A stretch of 59,433 nt of DNA from Pseudomonadota bacterium (GTDB lineage Bacteria; Pseudomonadota; Alphaproteobacteria; Acetobacterales; Acetobacteraceae), in assembly GCA_021818505.1 (NCBI GenBank), contig JAKADX010000022.1:1-59433 (forward strand), written 5' to 3'. Below the pieces are notes generated by a model. That model had not been told where the DNA came from. It saw nothing but the letters and a program-made list of their open reading frames with translations, and made no database searches. The position numbers and the translations under genes were made by a program. Positions 7,780 to 16,172 of the stretch are shown piece by piece. Within the stretch, counting starts at the first letter, position 1. Each line of letters starts with the position of its first letter.

Positions 7780-9306
7780 TCAGCCGCGCGTCGCCGCCAC
7801 GAAACGCTGCGTCGCCTCGTCCAGCACGCGGGCGCGGCGCGCGGGCGGCTGGTGGACGTAGAGGGTGCGCTTGTCGGCGCCGATCGCCGCGCCGTCGGAG
7901 CGCGGCAGTTGGTAGCGCGCCGGCCGCGCGTGGTCCGCCATCTGCTGCCGTGCGTTGAACACCGAATTGAACTTCCACAGCGACGTGACGAAATTCGTCT
8001 GCCCGCGCAGCAGCCGCTTAGCCGCCACCGTCATTGCTCCGCCCACCGCCGCCCAACCGAGATGTTTGCGGCTGAGGACCTGCTGCGTGCTGACCAGCTC
8101 GGCGTAGAATTCCGCCAGCGGCAGCGTGGTCGGCAGCACCGCGTGCTGGATGTCAAACAGGCGGTAGTCGCGCGTCGTCAGCAACGCCTCCTGCTGCGGC
8201 CAGATTTCCGTGCCGGGATAAGGGGTGGTGACGCTGATGTTGACGATCTCGGGAATCTCCATGCACCACGCCCGCACCGTCGCGAATCGCTCGCGATCCC
8301 AGGACGGGTCGGCGATGATGTTGATCGCGACATTGACGCCGAGCGAGCGCGCGAATTCCAGCGCGGCGAAGCTGTCGTCCAGCGACACGCGCTTGCGGAA
8401 CAGCTTCAGCCGCTCCGCGTCGATCGCCTCCAGGCCGAGGAACATGTAGGCCAGACCGAGGTCGCGCCAGCGGCGGAACACCTCGCGGTTGCGCAGCAGC
8501 ACATCGGCGCGGGTTTCCAGATAATACTGCTTGCGCACGCCGCGCCGCTCGATCGCATCCGCGATCGCCATGCCATGCTCGGCATGGACGAAGGCCACGT
8601 CATCGACGATGAACACGCCCGGCTCGCGCAGCCGCGCCAGTTCGTCGGCGACGATCTCGGGATCGGCGATGCGGTAGCTGCGGCCGTAGAAGGTCCAGGC
8701 GCTGCAGAACGTGCAGTCCCACGGGCAGCCGCGCGCGAATTCGATGGAGGCGCAAGGATCGAGCGCGCCGATGAAGTATTTGCGGCGGTGGCGCAGCAGG
8801 TCGCGCGCGGGACGGATCGCGTCCAGGCTTGCGGCGAAGCGTGGCGGCGGGCCGTCGCCATCCATCGTGACCGCGCCAGCCACGCGCGCCAGCCCACCGT
8901 CGCGCCACGCCACGAGCAGCTCGGCGACTGCCGCCTCGCCCTCACCGCGCAGCACGCAGTCGATCGCGCCCTCGGCGTGGGCGAGGATGTCGCGGGCGAT
9001 GAAGGAGACGCTGTGGCCGCCGACGAAGATGAAGCAGTGCGGCAGGCGTTCGCGCGTGGCGCGGGCAAGGTCGATGATCTCCGGCACATTGGCGAGGTAG
9101 TTGCCCGAGAAGCAGACCGCGTCGGGACCGAAGCGCCGCAGCAGGCGGAAATAGGCGTCGTGCTGCTCCACCTGCAGGTCGATGATCCTCACTTCGTGGC
9201 CGGCGCCGCGCGCCGCGCCGGCCACCAGTTCCAGCCCCAGCGGTTCCAGGCGCAAGAAGACGCGCGTGTACATCAGCGGACTGGGGTGGACGCACAGCAG
9301 TTTCAT
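7780..9306 (-). CDS. hpnR: Hopanoid C-3 methylase, B12-binding radical SAM
   Basis: 508 aa. The N-terminal ~140 residues are a cobalamin-binding Rossmann domain beginning VHPSPLMYTRVFLRLEPLG. The radical SAM domain carries the 4Fe-4S cysteines Cys194, Cys198 and Cys201 in RGCPWDCTFCSAW, and the C-terminal part contains LFDIQHAVLPT and GQTNFV. The overall pattern matches HpnR as I know it. HpnR methylates C-3 of the hopanoid A ring at the membrane, giving 3-methylhopanoids that support survival in late stationary phase. Other hopanoid genes are absent from the window, so it stands alone, as is common. 3-methylhopanoids occur in acetic acid bacteria and methanotrophs, which helps place the organism. 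Confidence 0.9.
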   Translation of the reverse strand: MKLLCVHPSPLMYTRVFLRLEPLGLELVAGAARGAGHEVRIIDLQVEQHDAYFRLLRRFGPDAVCFSGNYLANVPEIIDLARATRERLPHCFIFVGGHSVSFIARDILAHAEGAIDCVLRGEGEAAVAELLVAWRDGGLARVAGAVTMDGDGPPPRFAASLDAIRPARDLLRHRRKYFIGALDPCASIEFARGCPWDCTFCSAWTFYGRSYRIADPEIVADELARLREPGVFIVDDVAFVHAEHGMAIADAIERRGVRKQYYLETRADVLLRNREVFRRWRDLGLAYMFLGLEAIDAERLKLFRKRVSLDDSFAALEFARSLGVNVAINIIADPSWDRERFATVRAWCMEIPEIVNISVTTPYPGTEIWPQQEALLTTRDYRLFDIQHAVLPTTLPLAEFYAELVSTQQVLSRKHLGWAAVGGAMTVAAKRLLRGQTNFVTSLWKFNSVFNARQQMADHARPARYQLPRSDGAAIGADKRTLYVHQPPARRARVLDEATQRFVAATRG

Positions 9307-9398
9307 GCGACACGGCTCGCGACCGGGGTTGTCATCGCGCCCCAGGCTAGGCCGCGCCGCGCCGTCGTGCGCTACAGCATTTCGTGCGCATGTCCGTG

Positions 9399-9692
9399 TT
9401 AGCCAAGCGAGGCGACGATCTCGCGATAGGCTGTCTCGGGAAATGCCTTCATGGTCAGGCCATGTATGTTGCCGCCCTGGCCGCTCTTGAGAGAGAAGCG
9501 CGCCGCCACGGCATCGTCCGGTGCCTCGTAGATGACCACCATGTCATGCTCGCCCATGGTCATGTAGAAGGCGAGCACCTGTCCGCCCATGTCCTGCAGC
9601 ATCTTCTTTGCCGCATCAAGACGGCGCGGCGACTCGCTGATGCCGCGGCGTCCCTGGTCGGTCCAGCGCGCGAGAGAGATGTAGGTTGGCAT
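9399..9692 (-). CDS. GYD domain protein
   Basis: 97 aa, starting MPTYISLARWTDQG and containing GGQVLAFYMTMGEHDMVVI and GNIHGLTMKAF, typical of the small GYD family (ferredoxin-like fold). No biochemical function is established for the family. ATG 9692 is preferred over an upstream in-frame start at 9725 because the family begins with MPTYI. It lies 84 nt downstream of the transketolase-like gene on the same strand and may be the end of that transcript. Confidence 0.85.
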   Translation of the reverse strand: MPTYISLARWTDQGRRGISESPRRLDAAKKMLQDMGGQVLAFYMTMGEHDMVVIYEAPDDAVAARFSLKSGQGGNIHGLTMKAFPETAYREIVASLG

Positions 9693-9776
9693 CGTACGTC
9701 CCTCCGGTCTGTGCAGCAGGGACATTCCTGACTGCGGCGGAGAGTGTAATTCCGTTCAGCGGGGTCGGCCGAACAC

Positions 9777-12161
9777 CTATTGCGTGAGCATCGCCTGCGC
9801 GCAGGCGTCCAGGATCGCGTCGGTGTCGAGCCCGTACTCGCGGTAGAGGTCGGGGATGTCGCCGCTCTGTCCGAAGCGGTCGGGACCGAGCGGCACCACG
9901 CGCTGTCCGCGCACGCCGCCGAGCCAGGCATGCGCCGCCGGATGGCCGTCCAGCACCGTCACCAGCGCGGCGTCCGGCGCGAGCTTGGCGAGGATCGTCT
10001 CGACGTGGCTTCGCGCTGCGCGCTCGCCCGCGCGGCGCGCGCGCAGCGCCGCCAGCCAGCCGGCGTGCAGCCGGTCGGGGCTGGTGACGGCGAGCAGACC
10101 GGCGCCGGGTTCTTCCTCGCGCACCACGGCGAACGCGGCCTCCGCCTCCGGCGCGATCGGTCCCTGATAGGCGAGCGCGAACCGTGCGCCTGGCAGCGGC
10201 GGCACGGCCCAGTGCGCGCCGCCGATCACCGCGGCGGGGTCGAGCGTGCGCGCAGGCTGTTCGATCTGGCGCGTGGAGAGGCGCAGCCACACGGCCGAGC
10301 CGTCCGGCGCCTGCATGTGCGCCAGCGCGTGACGCAGCAGGATGGCAAGTTCATCGACATGCGCCGGCTCGTAAGACGCGAGCCTGTCGGCGGCGATGCC
10401 GAGCAGAGGCGTGTTGACGCTCTGGTGCTGCCCGCCTTCCGGCGCCAGCGTCAGCCCCGACGGCGTGGACACCAGCAGGAACCGCGCGTCCTGGTAGCAG
10501 GCATAGATCAGCGCATCGAGGCCACGGTTGACGAATGGGTCGTACACCGTGCCGATCGGCAGGACCCGCGCGCCGTGCAGAGCCGGCGACAGTCCCGCCG
10601 CGCCCAGCAACAGAAAGAGATTCTGCTCGGCGATCCCGAGTTCGATGTGCTGGCCCTGCGGCGTCATGCCCCAGCGTTGCGCGCTCGCCAGCTTGGCGTC
10701 GCGGAACACGTCGTTGCGCGTGTGCCGATCGAACACGCCGCGCCGGTTCACCCACGGTCCGAGATTGGTCGAGACCGTCACGTCGGGACTCGTGGTCATG
10801 ATATGCGCGGCCAGTTCGCGCAATTCGCCCTGGCCGCGCCCGATTTCGGCGAGGATGTCGCCGAACCCCGACTGCGTGGACATTTTTCGCCCTGCCGCCT
10901 TCGGTGCGGGCAACACTGCGGGGACATGGACGGCCGGCGCGGTCAGCGAACGTCCCGCCGGAGTCAGGGGACGCGCGAACGGCACCGCATCGATGAACGC
11001 CCGCAATTCCGCCCCGCTCGCCTCCAGCCCCTCGAAGCGGTCCCACTCGTGACCAGGGCGGATGCGCATGGCGGCGCGGAACAGCGCCATCTGTTCCTGC
11101 GTCATCAGCCCGGCGTGGTTGTCCTTGTGCCCGGCGAAGGGCAGGCCCATGCCCTTGATCGTGTAGGCGATGAAACACGTCGGCTGGTCGCCCTGCGCCG
11201 CCGCCTCGTGCAGCGTGTCGATGATGGTGGCGATGTCGTGGCCGCCGAGATTGGTCATCAACGCGGCCAGCGCGTCGTCGCCCAGCGGGTCGATGATCGC
11301 GCGCACCGCGCGCGAGCGGCCGAGATCGGCCAGCACCGCCTGCCGCCACGCCGCCCCGCCCTGGAAGGTCAGCGCCGAGTACAGGCTGTTCGGGCAATCG
11401 TCGATCCAGCGCCGCAGCGCCTCGCCGCCGTCGCGTGCGAACGCCGCCTGCAATTTGCGGCCGTATTTCATCGTGACCACGTTCCAGCCCATATCGCGGA
11501 ACAGGCCCTCGATGCGGCCGAACAACCGGTCCGGCATGACGCTGTCGAGGCTCTGGCGGTTGTAATCGACGATCCACCAGACGTTGCGGACGTCGTGCTT
11601 CCAGCCTTCCAGAAGCGCCTCGTAGATGTTGCCTTCGTCGAGTTCGGCATCGCCGGCAATCGCGATGTGCCGTCCGGCCGGCAGCTCGGGCGGCGCGAGA
11701 TTGTGCAGCCGCACGTAGTCGCCCATCAGAGCGGAAAAGCTCGTCATGGCGACGCCGAGGCCCACGGAGCCGGTGGAGAAATCGACCTCCGGTCCGTCCT
11801 TGCTGCGGCTGGGATAGGACTGCGCACCGCCGAACTGCCGCAGCCCCGCCATCTTCTCGTGTGTCTGCCGGCCGAACAGATAGTTGATGGCGTGAAAGAC
11901 GGGGCTCGCGTGCGGCTTGACGGCGACGCGGTCCTGCGGGCGCAGCACGTCGAAATACAGCGCGGTCATCACCGAGATGACAGAGGCGCAAGACGCCTGA
12001 TGCCCGCCCACCTTCAGCCCGTCCCGGTTGGGACGAATGTGGTTGGCGTGATGGATCATCCAGGCAGAGAGCCAGAGCAGCTTGCGCTCAATCTCGCGCA
12101 GCAGTGCTTCGCGGCGCGTGGCGTCCAGTTTGGGCAGCGTCGCCGCGATCGGCGTGTCCAT
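9777..12161 (-). CDS. Transketolase / homodimeric pyruvate dehydrogenase E1-like ThDP enzyme
   Basis: 794 aa. The N-terminal half has the ThDP motif GDAELDEGN (from ~170) through DYNRQ (~199), with HASPVFHAINYLFG and the segment DFSTGSVGLG typical of transketolase-like enzymes. The C-terminal half has the pyrimidine-binding ELGIAEQNLFLLLGAAGLS. It is shorter than AceE (~890 aa) and longer than classical transketolase (~660 aa). It is probably a member of the AceE-like group annotated as transketolase or 2-oxoacid dehydrogenase; the donor substrate is uncertain. ATG 12161 has GGGGGAG 5 nt upstream, whereas ATG 12173 lacks a site. Malonyl-CoA decarboxylase and nnr are immediately upstream, suggesting one operon. 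Confidence 0.8.
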   Translation of the reverse strand: MDTPIAATLPKLDATRREALLREIERKLLWLSAWMIHHANHIRPNRDGLKVGGHQASCASVISVMTALYFDVLRPQDRVAVKPHASPVFHAINYLFGRQTHEKMAGLRQFGGAQSYPSRSKDGPEVDFSTGSVGLGVAMTSFSALMGDYVRLHNLAPPELPAGRHIAIAGDAELDEGNIYEALLEGWKHDVRNVWWIVDYNRQSLDSVMPDRLFGRIEGLFRDMGWNVVTMKYGRKLQAAFARDGGEALRRWIDDCPNSLYSALTFQGGAAWRQAVLADLGRSRAVRAIIDPLGDDALAALMTNLGGHDIATIIDTLHEAAAQGDQPTCFIAYTIKGMGLPFAGHKDNHAGLMTQEQMALFRAAMRIRPGHEWDRFEGLEASGAELRAFIDAVPFARPLTPAGRSLTAPAVHVPAVLPAPKAAGRKMSTQSGFGDILAEIGRGQGELRELAAHIMTTSPDVTVSTNLGPWVNRRGVFDRHTRNDVFRDAKLASAQRWGMTPQGQHIELGIAEQNLFLLLGAAGLSPALHGARVLPIGTVYDPFVNRGLDALIYACYQDARFLLVSTPSGLTLAPEGGQHQSVNTPLLGIAADRLASYEPAHVDELAILLRHALAHMQAPDGSAVWLRLSTRQIEQPARTLDPAAVIGGAHWAVPPLPGARFALAYQGPIAPEAEAAFAVVREEEPGAGLLAVTSPDRLHAGWLAALRARRAGERAARSHVETILAKLAPDAALVTVLDGHPAAHAWLGGVRGQRVVPLGPDRFGQSGDIPDLYREYGLDTDAILDACAQAMLTQ

Positions 12162-12184
12162 CGTCTCCCCCATTCAACCGTTCT

Positions 12185-13591
12185 CTACGCCCAGCCACGC
12201 GCCAACCGCCGCACCGCCGTCGCCGCGTTGCGCTTGCCCTCGCCGGCATAGTCTTCGTGATATGTCTCGATCTTCGCCGGATCATAGAGATAGTTGACCA
12301 TAATCCCCGCACTCTCCCGGAAGCCCTTCTCTGATGTGTCGGCGAGCGGGATGACGCGCTCCAGCCGCGCGCCGTTGGAGAGGTGGAAATGCGCGACCGA
12401 ATCAAGCGCGCGGCCGTTGCGGCTCTCATTCAGCAGATAGCGTGCGCAGAGCCGTAGCAGCACCGGCTCGGCGGCGCGGCGCATCGCCCCATCGCGCCAC
12501 CAGCCGCGCGCCGCCAGGATCGCGGCCAGCGCCGCCTCGCCGGATTCCGGCGCGGCACCTGTGGGCGGCGCTGCCGTGCGCAGGGCCGAAGCTTCCTCCT
12601 CGCTCAACAGCCCACTGCTCCTCGCAAGCTGCTCGTCAAGCCAGCGTCGGAAGCCCGGCACCGGCGAGAGCGTGGCGAAGCTGCGCAGGTTGCGCAGTTC
12701 CGCCGAGAGCACATCGACCACGCGCTTGATGAGGAAATTGCCGAAACTGATGCCGGCAAGGCCGCGCTGGCAATTGCTGATGGAGTAAAAGATCGCGGTG
12801 TCGGCGTTCCGCGCATCCATCAGCGGCGCCTTGGGATCGAGCAGCCGCTGCACGCTGTCAGCAAGTCCCCGTTCCAGCGCTACCTCGACAAAGATCAGCG
12901 GCTCGGCCGGCATTCGCGGGTGGAAGAAGGCATAGCAGCGGCGATCGGAATCCAGCCGGTTCTTCAGATCGCGCCATGACCGCACGCCATGTACCGCCTC
13001 GTAGCCGGCCAGTTTCTCCAGCAGCGCCGCAGGGCTGTTCCAGTCAATCGCGCGCAGTTCCAGGAAGCCCACGTCGAACCAGCTTGCCAGCAGTGCCCGC
13101 AGGTCGCTCTCCAGCGCGGTCAGCAGCTTGTCGCCGTCCATCATGGCGCGCAGTTCGGCGCGCAGATCGACCAGGAACTTCATGCCGTCGGGGATTGCCG
13201 TGAATTGCGCCAGCAGCCGCGCGCGCGGCGGCTCCAGCACGCGTCGCAACTGCGCCTTGGCGGCGGCGCGCGCCGCGGGGTCGCCGGCTTCGCGCATGGC
13301 ATCATAGGCCACGTCCACGGCCTCGGCGTCGGAATCGAAGCCGGCCAGCGTTTCCAGAAATCCGCGGCGCCCCGCGGCATCGAGCGCGAGGTAGGCCTGG
13401 GCGAGCTTGGCGGCGCGGTTGCGCGCGCTCACCTCACCACCGCGCCCGGCGAGGCAGGCCTGCATCTGGGCCGCGATGCTGTCGTCCTCTTCGCGCGCCA
13501 CGCCTTGCGCCATGTCGCGCCACACCCCGGCGATGCGGCGCAGCGCGCGGTCGAACAGGCCGGAGTGGAGGCTGGCAACGGGTTCGCTCAT
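12185..13591 (-). CDS. Malonyl-CoA decarboxylase
   Basis: 468 aa, all-helical N-terminal part and an acetyltransferase-like C-terminal catalytic domain. Visible family blocks are FFHPRMPAEPLIFVEVAL, SNCQRGLAGISFGNFLIK and FHLSNGARLERV, the last holding the catalytic His. A closing motif is GIMVNYLYDP. It converts malonyl-CoA to acetyl-CoA and CO2. In rhizobia the gene is called matA and pairs with a malonyl-CoA synthetase (matB) and a malonate transporter, neither of which is present here. Its start overlaps the nnr stop by 4 bp (ATGA), and the transketolase-like gene follows after 23 nt. Confidence 0.92.
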   Translation of the reverse strand: MSEPVASLHSGLFDRALRRIAGVWRDMAQGVAREEDDSIAAQMQACLAGRGGEVSARNRAAKLAQAYLALDAAGRRGFLETLAGFDSDAEAVDVAYDAMREAGDPAARAAAKAQLRRVLEPPRARLLAQFTAIPDGMKFLVDLRAELRAMMDGDKLLTALESDLRALLASWFDVGFLELRAIDWNSPAALLEKLAGYEAVHGVRSWRDLKNRLDSDRRCYAFFHPRMPAEPLIFVEVALERGLADSVQRLLDPKAPLMDARNADTAIFYSISNCQRGLAGISFGNFLIKRVVDVLSAELRNLRSFATLSPVPGFRRWLDEQLARSSGLLSEEEASALRTAAPPTGAAPESGEAALAAILAARGWWRDGAMRRAAEPVLLRLCARYLLNESRNGRALDSVAHFHLSNGARLERVIPLADTSEKGFRESAGIMVNYLYDPAKIETYHEDYAGEGKRNAATAVRRLARGWA

Positions 13592-15000
13592 GTCATGGCA
13601 TCCCTGAAGGCGTGCGGCAGAGCCGGCGCGAGGTCCTCGGCGATCAGATGGGGTCCGGCATGGACGGCCGCGCGGCCATGCAGCCAGGCGGCGGCACAGG
13701 CCGCAGGCCACGGCGCCATGCCCTGCGCCAGCAGCGCGGCGATCAGGCCCGCGAGCGTGTCGCCGGACCCGGCGGTGGCGAGCCAGGGCGGGGCGGTGTC
13801 GTTGATCGCGGCGCGTCCGTCCGGGGCGGCGATGATGGTGTCGGCCCCCTTCAGCAGCACCACCGCGCCGGTTTTCGCAGCGGCGTCGCGCGCGGCGGCG
13901 AGCCGGTTGTCGCCTGGCGGACCGAACACGCGCGAGAACTCGCCGGCATGCGGCGTCAGCACCGCGGCCCCGCGCAGCCGTTCGGGCGTGCCGGCGCAGG
14001 CGGCGAGCGCGTCCGCATCAACCACCGCCGCCCGTCCGGATGCCAGCAGCAGCGGCAGCGCGGCGCGCGCCGCCTCGATCCCGAGGCCGGGGCCGCACAC
14101 CCAGGCGTTACGCCGCGCGTCGAGCAGAAGTTCGGCGACCGGCCGGCCATCGACGATGGTTCCCGGCTCGCCCGTGCGGTAGATGTCCCCGCCGTCCTCC
14201 GCCGCGATCGTCACCATGCCGGCCCCGCCCCGCCGCGCCGCCACCGCCGCCAGCCGCGCCGCACCCGTCATGCGCGCCCCGCCGAGCACCGTGACGTGGC
14301 CGCGCGCATATTTGTGGTCCTCCGGCGCCGGACAGGGCAGGCGCCACAGCGCCGGCTGGTTATGCAATGCGCGCGGGGCGGCCGCCTGCAGCACCGCGTC
14401 GGGGATGCCGATATCGGCGAGTACGGTCTCTCCGCACAGCGTGCGCCCCGGCAGCAGCAGGTGCCCGGGCTTGCGGCGGAAGAACGTCACGGTCAGCACT
14501 GCCTGCGGCGCGTAGCCGCGCATGGCGCCGGTCGCGCCATCGAGGCCGCTCGGCACATCGACGGCGACGATGCGCGAGGCGGCGCGCAGCACCTCTGCAA
14601 CCGGGCCCGCAACGTCGCGCGCCAGCCCGGCGCCGAACACCGCGTCGATGACGAGCGAGGCCCGCGCCGCCTCGCCAGCCGCGAACGGAACGACCGGTCC
14701 GTGCCAGCGGGCTGCCGCCGCTGCCGCCTCGCCCTGCGGCGGCGCGAACGCGGCGACCGCAACAGGCCAGCCTGCCTGCGCCAGATGCCGCGCCGCCACA
14801 TAGCCGTCGCCGCCGTTGTTCCCGGGACCGCACAGAACCAGTGTCCGGCACGGTGCGATGCGCGCGCGCACCGCCCGCGCCACGGCCCGTCCGGCATTCT
14901 CCATCAGCCATGCCACGGGCCGTCCAAGGGCGACGGCGGCGCGATCCGCCGACGCCATCTCCGCGGGGGTCAGCAGTTCGCAGGGAACGGGTGCGGACAC
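13588..15000 (-). CDS. nnr: Bifunctional NAD(P)H-hydrate epimerase / ADP-dependent dehydratase
   Basis: 470 aa, a fusion of the YjeF_N epimerase (about 1-210) and the ribokinase-like dehydratase (about 225-470). The epimerase has CGPGNNGGDGYVAARHL and VDVPSGLDGATG. The dehydratase has TPHAGEFSRVFG and the nucleotide-binding GSGDTLAGLIAALLAQG. It repairs hydrated NADH and NADPH. The start is GTG (MSAPVPCELLTPAEM). It is the first gene of the series with malonyl-CoA decarboxylase and faces the parA gene across 111 bp. Confidence 0.95.
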   Translation of the reverse strand: MSAPVPCELLTPAEMASADRAAVALGRPVAWLMENAGRAVARAVRARIAPCRTLVLCGPGNNGGDGYVAARHLAQAGWPVAVAAFAPPQGEAAAAAARWHGPVVPFAAGEAARASLVIDAVFGAGLARDVAGPVAEVLRAASRIVAVDVPSGLDGATGAMRGYAPQAVLTVTFFRRKPGHLLLPGRTLCGETVLADIGIPDAVLQAAAPRALHNQPALWRLPCPAPEDHKYARGHVTVLGGARMTGAARLAAVAARRGGAGMVTIAAEDGGDIYRTGEPGTIVDGRPVAELLLDARRNAWVCGPGLGIEAARAALPLLLASGRAAVVDADALAACAGTPERLRGAAVLTPHAGEFSRVFGPPGDNRLAAARDAAAKTGAVVLLKGADTIIAAPDGRAAINDTAPPWLATAGSGDTLAGLIAALLAQGMAPWPAACAAAWLHGRAAVHAGPHLIAEDLAPALPHAFRDAMT

Positions 15001-15074
15001 ACGGCAAATCTAGGGTGCATGACCACGCGGCGCGAGAGCCGTCGCCGCCTCTCCTTGACGCGTGACGCCGCTCC

Positions 15075-15103
15075 TTGCCGCGACACGGCGTCGGGCGTGT
15101 AGG
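15075..15103 (+). promoter_or_regulatory. Promoter-like element before parA
   Basis: TTGCCG (15075-15080), a 17-nt spacer and TGTAGG (15098-15103) end 8 nt before the ATG at 15112. The spacing resembles the leaderless-type elements of the Pro/Arg-rich family. AGGA within the same stretch could equally be a ribosome site, so both readings are open. Confidence 0.35.
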
Positions 15104-15111
15104 ATCGGCGC

Positions 15112-15738
15112 ATGGCGGTGGTCATCACGGTGGCGCAGCAGAAGGGCGGGGCCGGCAAGACCACGCTGGCGGCGAACCTCGCCGCCACGCTGGCGCCGCG
15201 CCGCCGCGTCGCCGTGCTGGACATCGACCCGCAGCGCAGCCTCGCCCGCTGGCACGCCTTGCGTGCCGGCCGGCCCGGTGCCGCGCCGGTCGGGCTGTCG
15301 GATCTGTCCGGCTGGCGACTCTCTGCGGAACTCGACCGGATGCGACGATCCCATGACGTTCTGATCGTGGACAGTCCACCGCAGATCGACACCGACGCGC
15401 GGCTGGCGGTGCGCGGGGCCGATCTGGTGCTGGTGCCGCTGCAACCCAGCCCGCCCGATCTCTGGGCCGCCGAGGGCACGCTGGCGCTCGCGGCCGCCGA
15501 GCGCCGGCCGGCGCGGCTCGTGTTCAACCGCGCGCCGGCCGCTGGCCGCCTGCGCGCCGAGGTCGCGGCGGAGATCGCGCGGCGAGGGATGCCGATCCTC
15601 GCGGCGACGCTGGGCAACCGGGCGGGCGTCGCCGCGGCGTTCGCGCGCGGGCTTGGCATCACGGAGACCGCGCCAAGATCGGTGGCGGCGTCGGAGATGC
15701 TGGCGCTGCTGACGGAGATCGAAGGGATCGTCGGATGA
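15112..15738 (+). CDS. ParA/MinD-type ATPase (orphan)
   Basis: 208 aa. The deviant Walker A is KGGAGKTT at 11-18, followed by VLDIDPQRSLARW and VDSPPQIDTDARLAV, typical of short ParA proteins. There is no N-terminal DNA-binding extension and no ParB or centromere repeats are nearby, so chromosome or plasmid partition is unlikely. Orphan ParA-like proteins usually position cargo such as carboxysomes, chemoreceptors or cellulose synthase complexes. The next gene, a CopD-like membrane protein, overlaps its stop by 4 bp (ATGATG). Confidence 0.88.
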   Translation: MAVVITVAQQKGGAGKTTLAANLAATLAPRRRVAVLDIDPQRSLARWHALRAGRPGAAPVGLSDLSGWRLSAELDRMRRSHDVLIVDSPPQIDTDARLAVRGADLVLVPLQPSPPDLWAAEGTLALAAAERRPARLVFNRAPAAGRLRAEVAAEIARRGMPILAATLGNRAGVAAAFARGLGITETAPRSVAASEMLALLTEIEGIVG

Positions 15739-16169
15739 TGGTGCGAGGCGTGCTGCTGGCGCTGCATCTGCTGGGCGCGATGGCCTGGGTCGGCGGCATG
15801 GCGTTCGCGCTGCTGGTGCTGCGCCCGTCCATGGCCATGCTGGAGCCGCCGCAGCGGCTGGCGCTGCACCGCGAGGTGTTCGCGCGCTTCTTCCGCCTGA
15901 TCTGGCACGCCATGCCGCTGGTGCTGATCACCGGCTACGCCATGATCTTCGCGCTGTTCGGCGGCTTCGCGCATCTGAACTGGGCGATCAACGTCATGCA
16001 GCTGCTGGGGCTGATCATGACGGCGGTGTTCCTCTATGTCGTGTTGGTGCCCTGGCCCGCGATGCGCGCGGCGCCGACGGCCCAGGCGGTCGATCGCATC
16101 CGCCGGCTGGTGCAGGTCAATCTGCTGCTCGGCACGCTGACGCTGATCGTCGCCGCCTGGGCGGGATAG
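15735..16169 (+). CDS. CopD-like integral membrane protein
   Basis: 144 aa with four predicted membrane helices (about 3-25, 52-75, 82-105 and 123-143). The conserved LHLLGAMAWVGGMAFALLVL and a His in the second helix region match the CopD/heme-handling membrane superfamily. Full CopD proteins import copper and are longer; this short type is of unknown role. It is coupled to the preceding parA by a 4-bp overlap, so the pair probably works or is regulated together. Confidence 0.75.
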   Translation: MMVRGVLLALHLLGAMAWVGGMAFALLVLRPSMAMLEPPQRLALHREVFARFFRLIWHAMPLVLITGYAMIFALFGGFAHLNWAINVMQLLGLIMTAVFLYVVLVPWPAMRAAPTAQAVDRIRRLVQVNLLLGTLTLIVAAWAG

Positions 16170-16172
16170 CGC

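Noticed and set aside
15112-15738. Chromosome or plasmid partition locus / origin
   Set aside because: No parB, no parS-like or iteron repeats, and no replication gene nearby.
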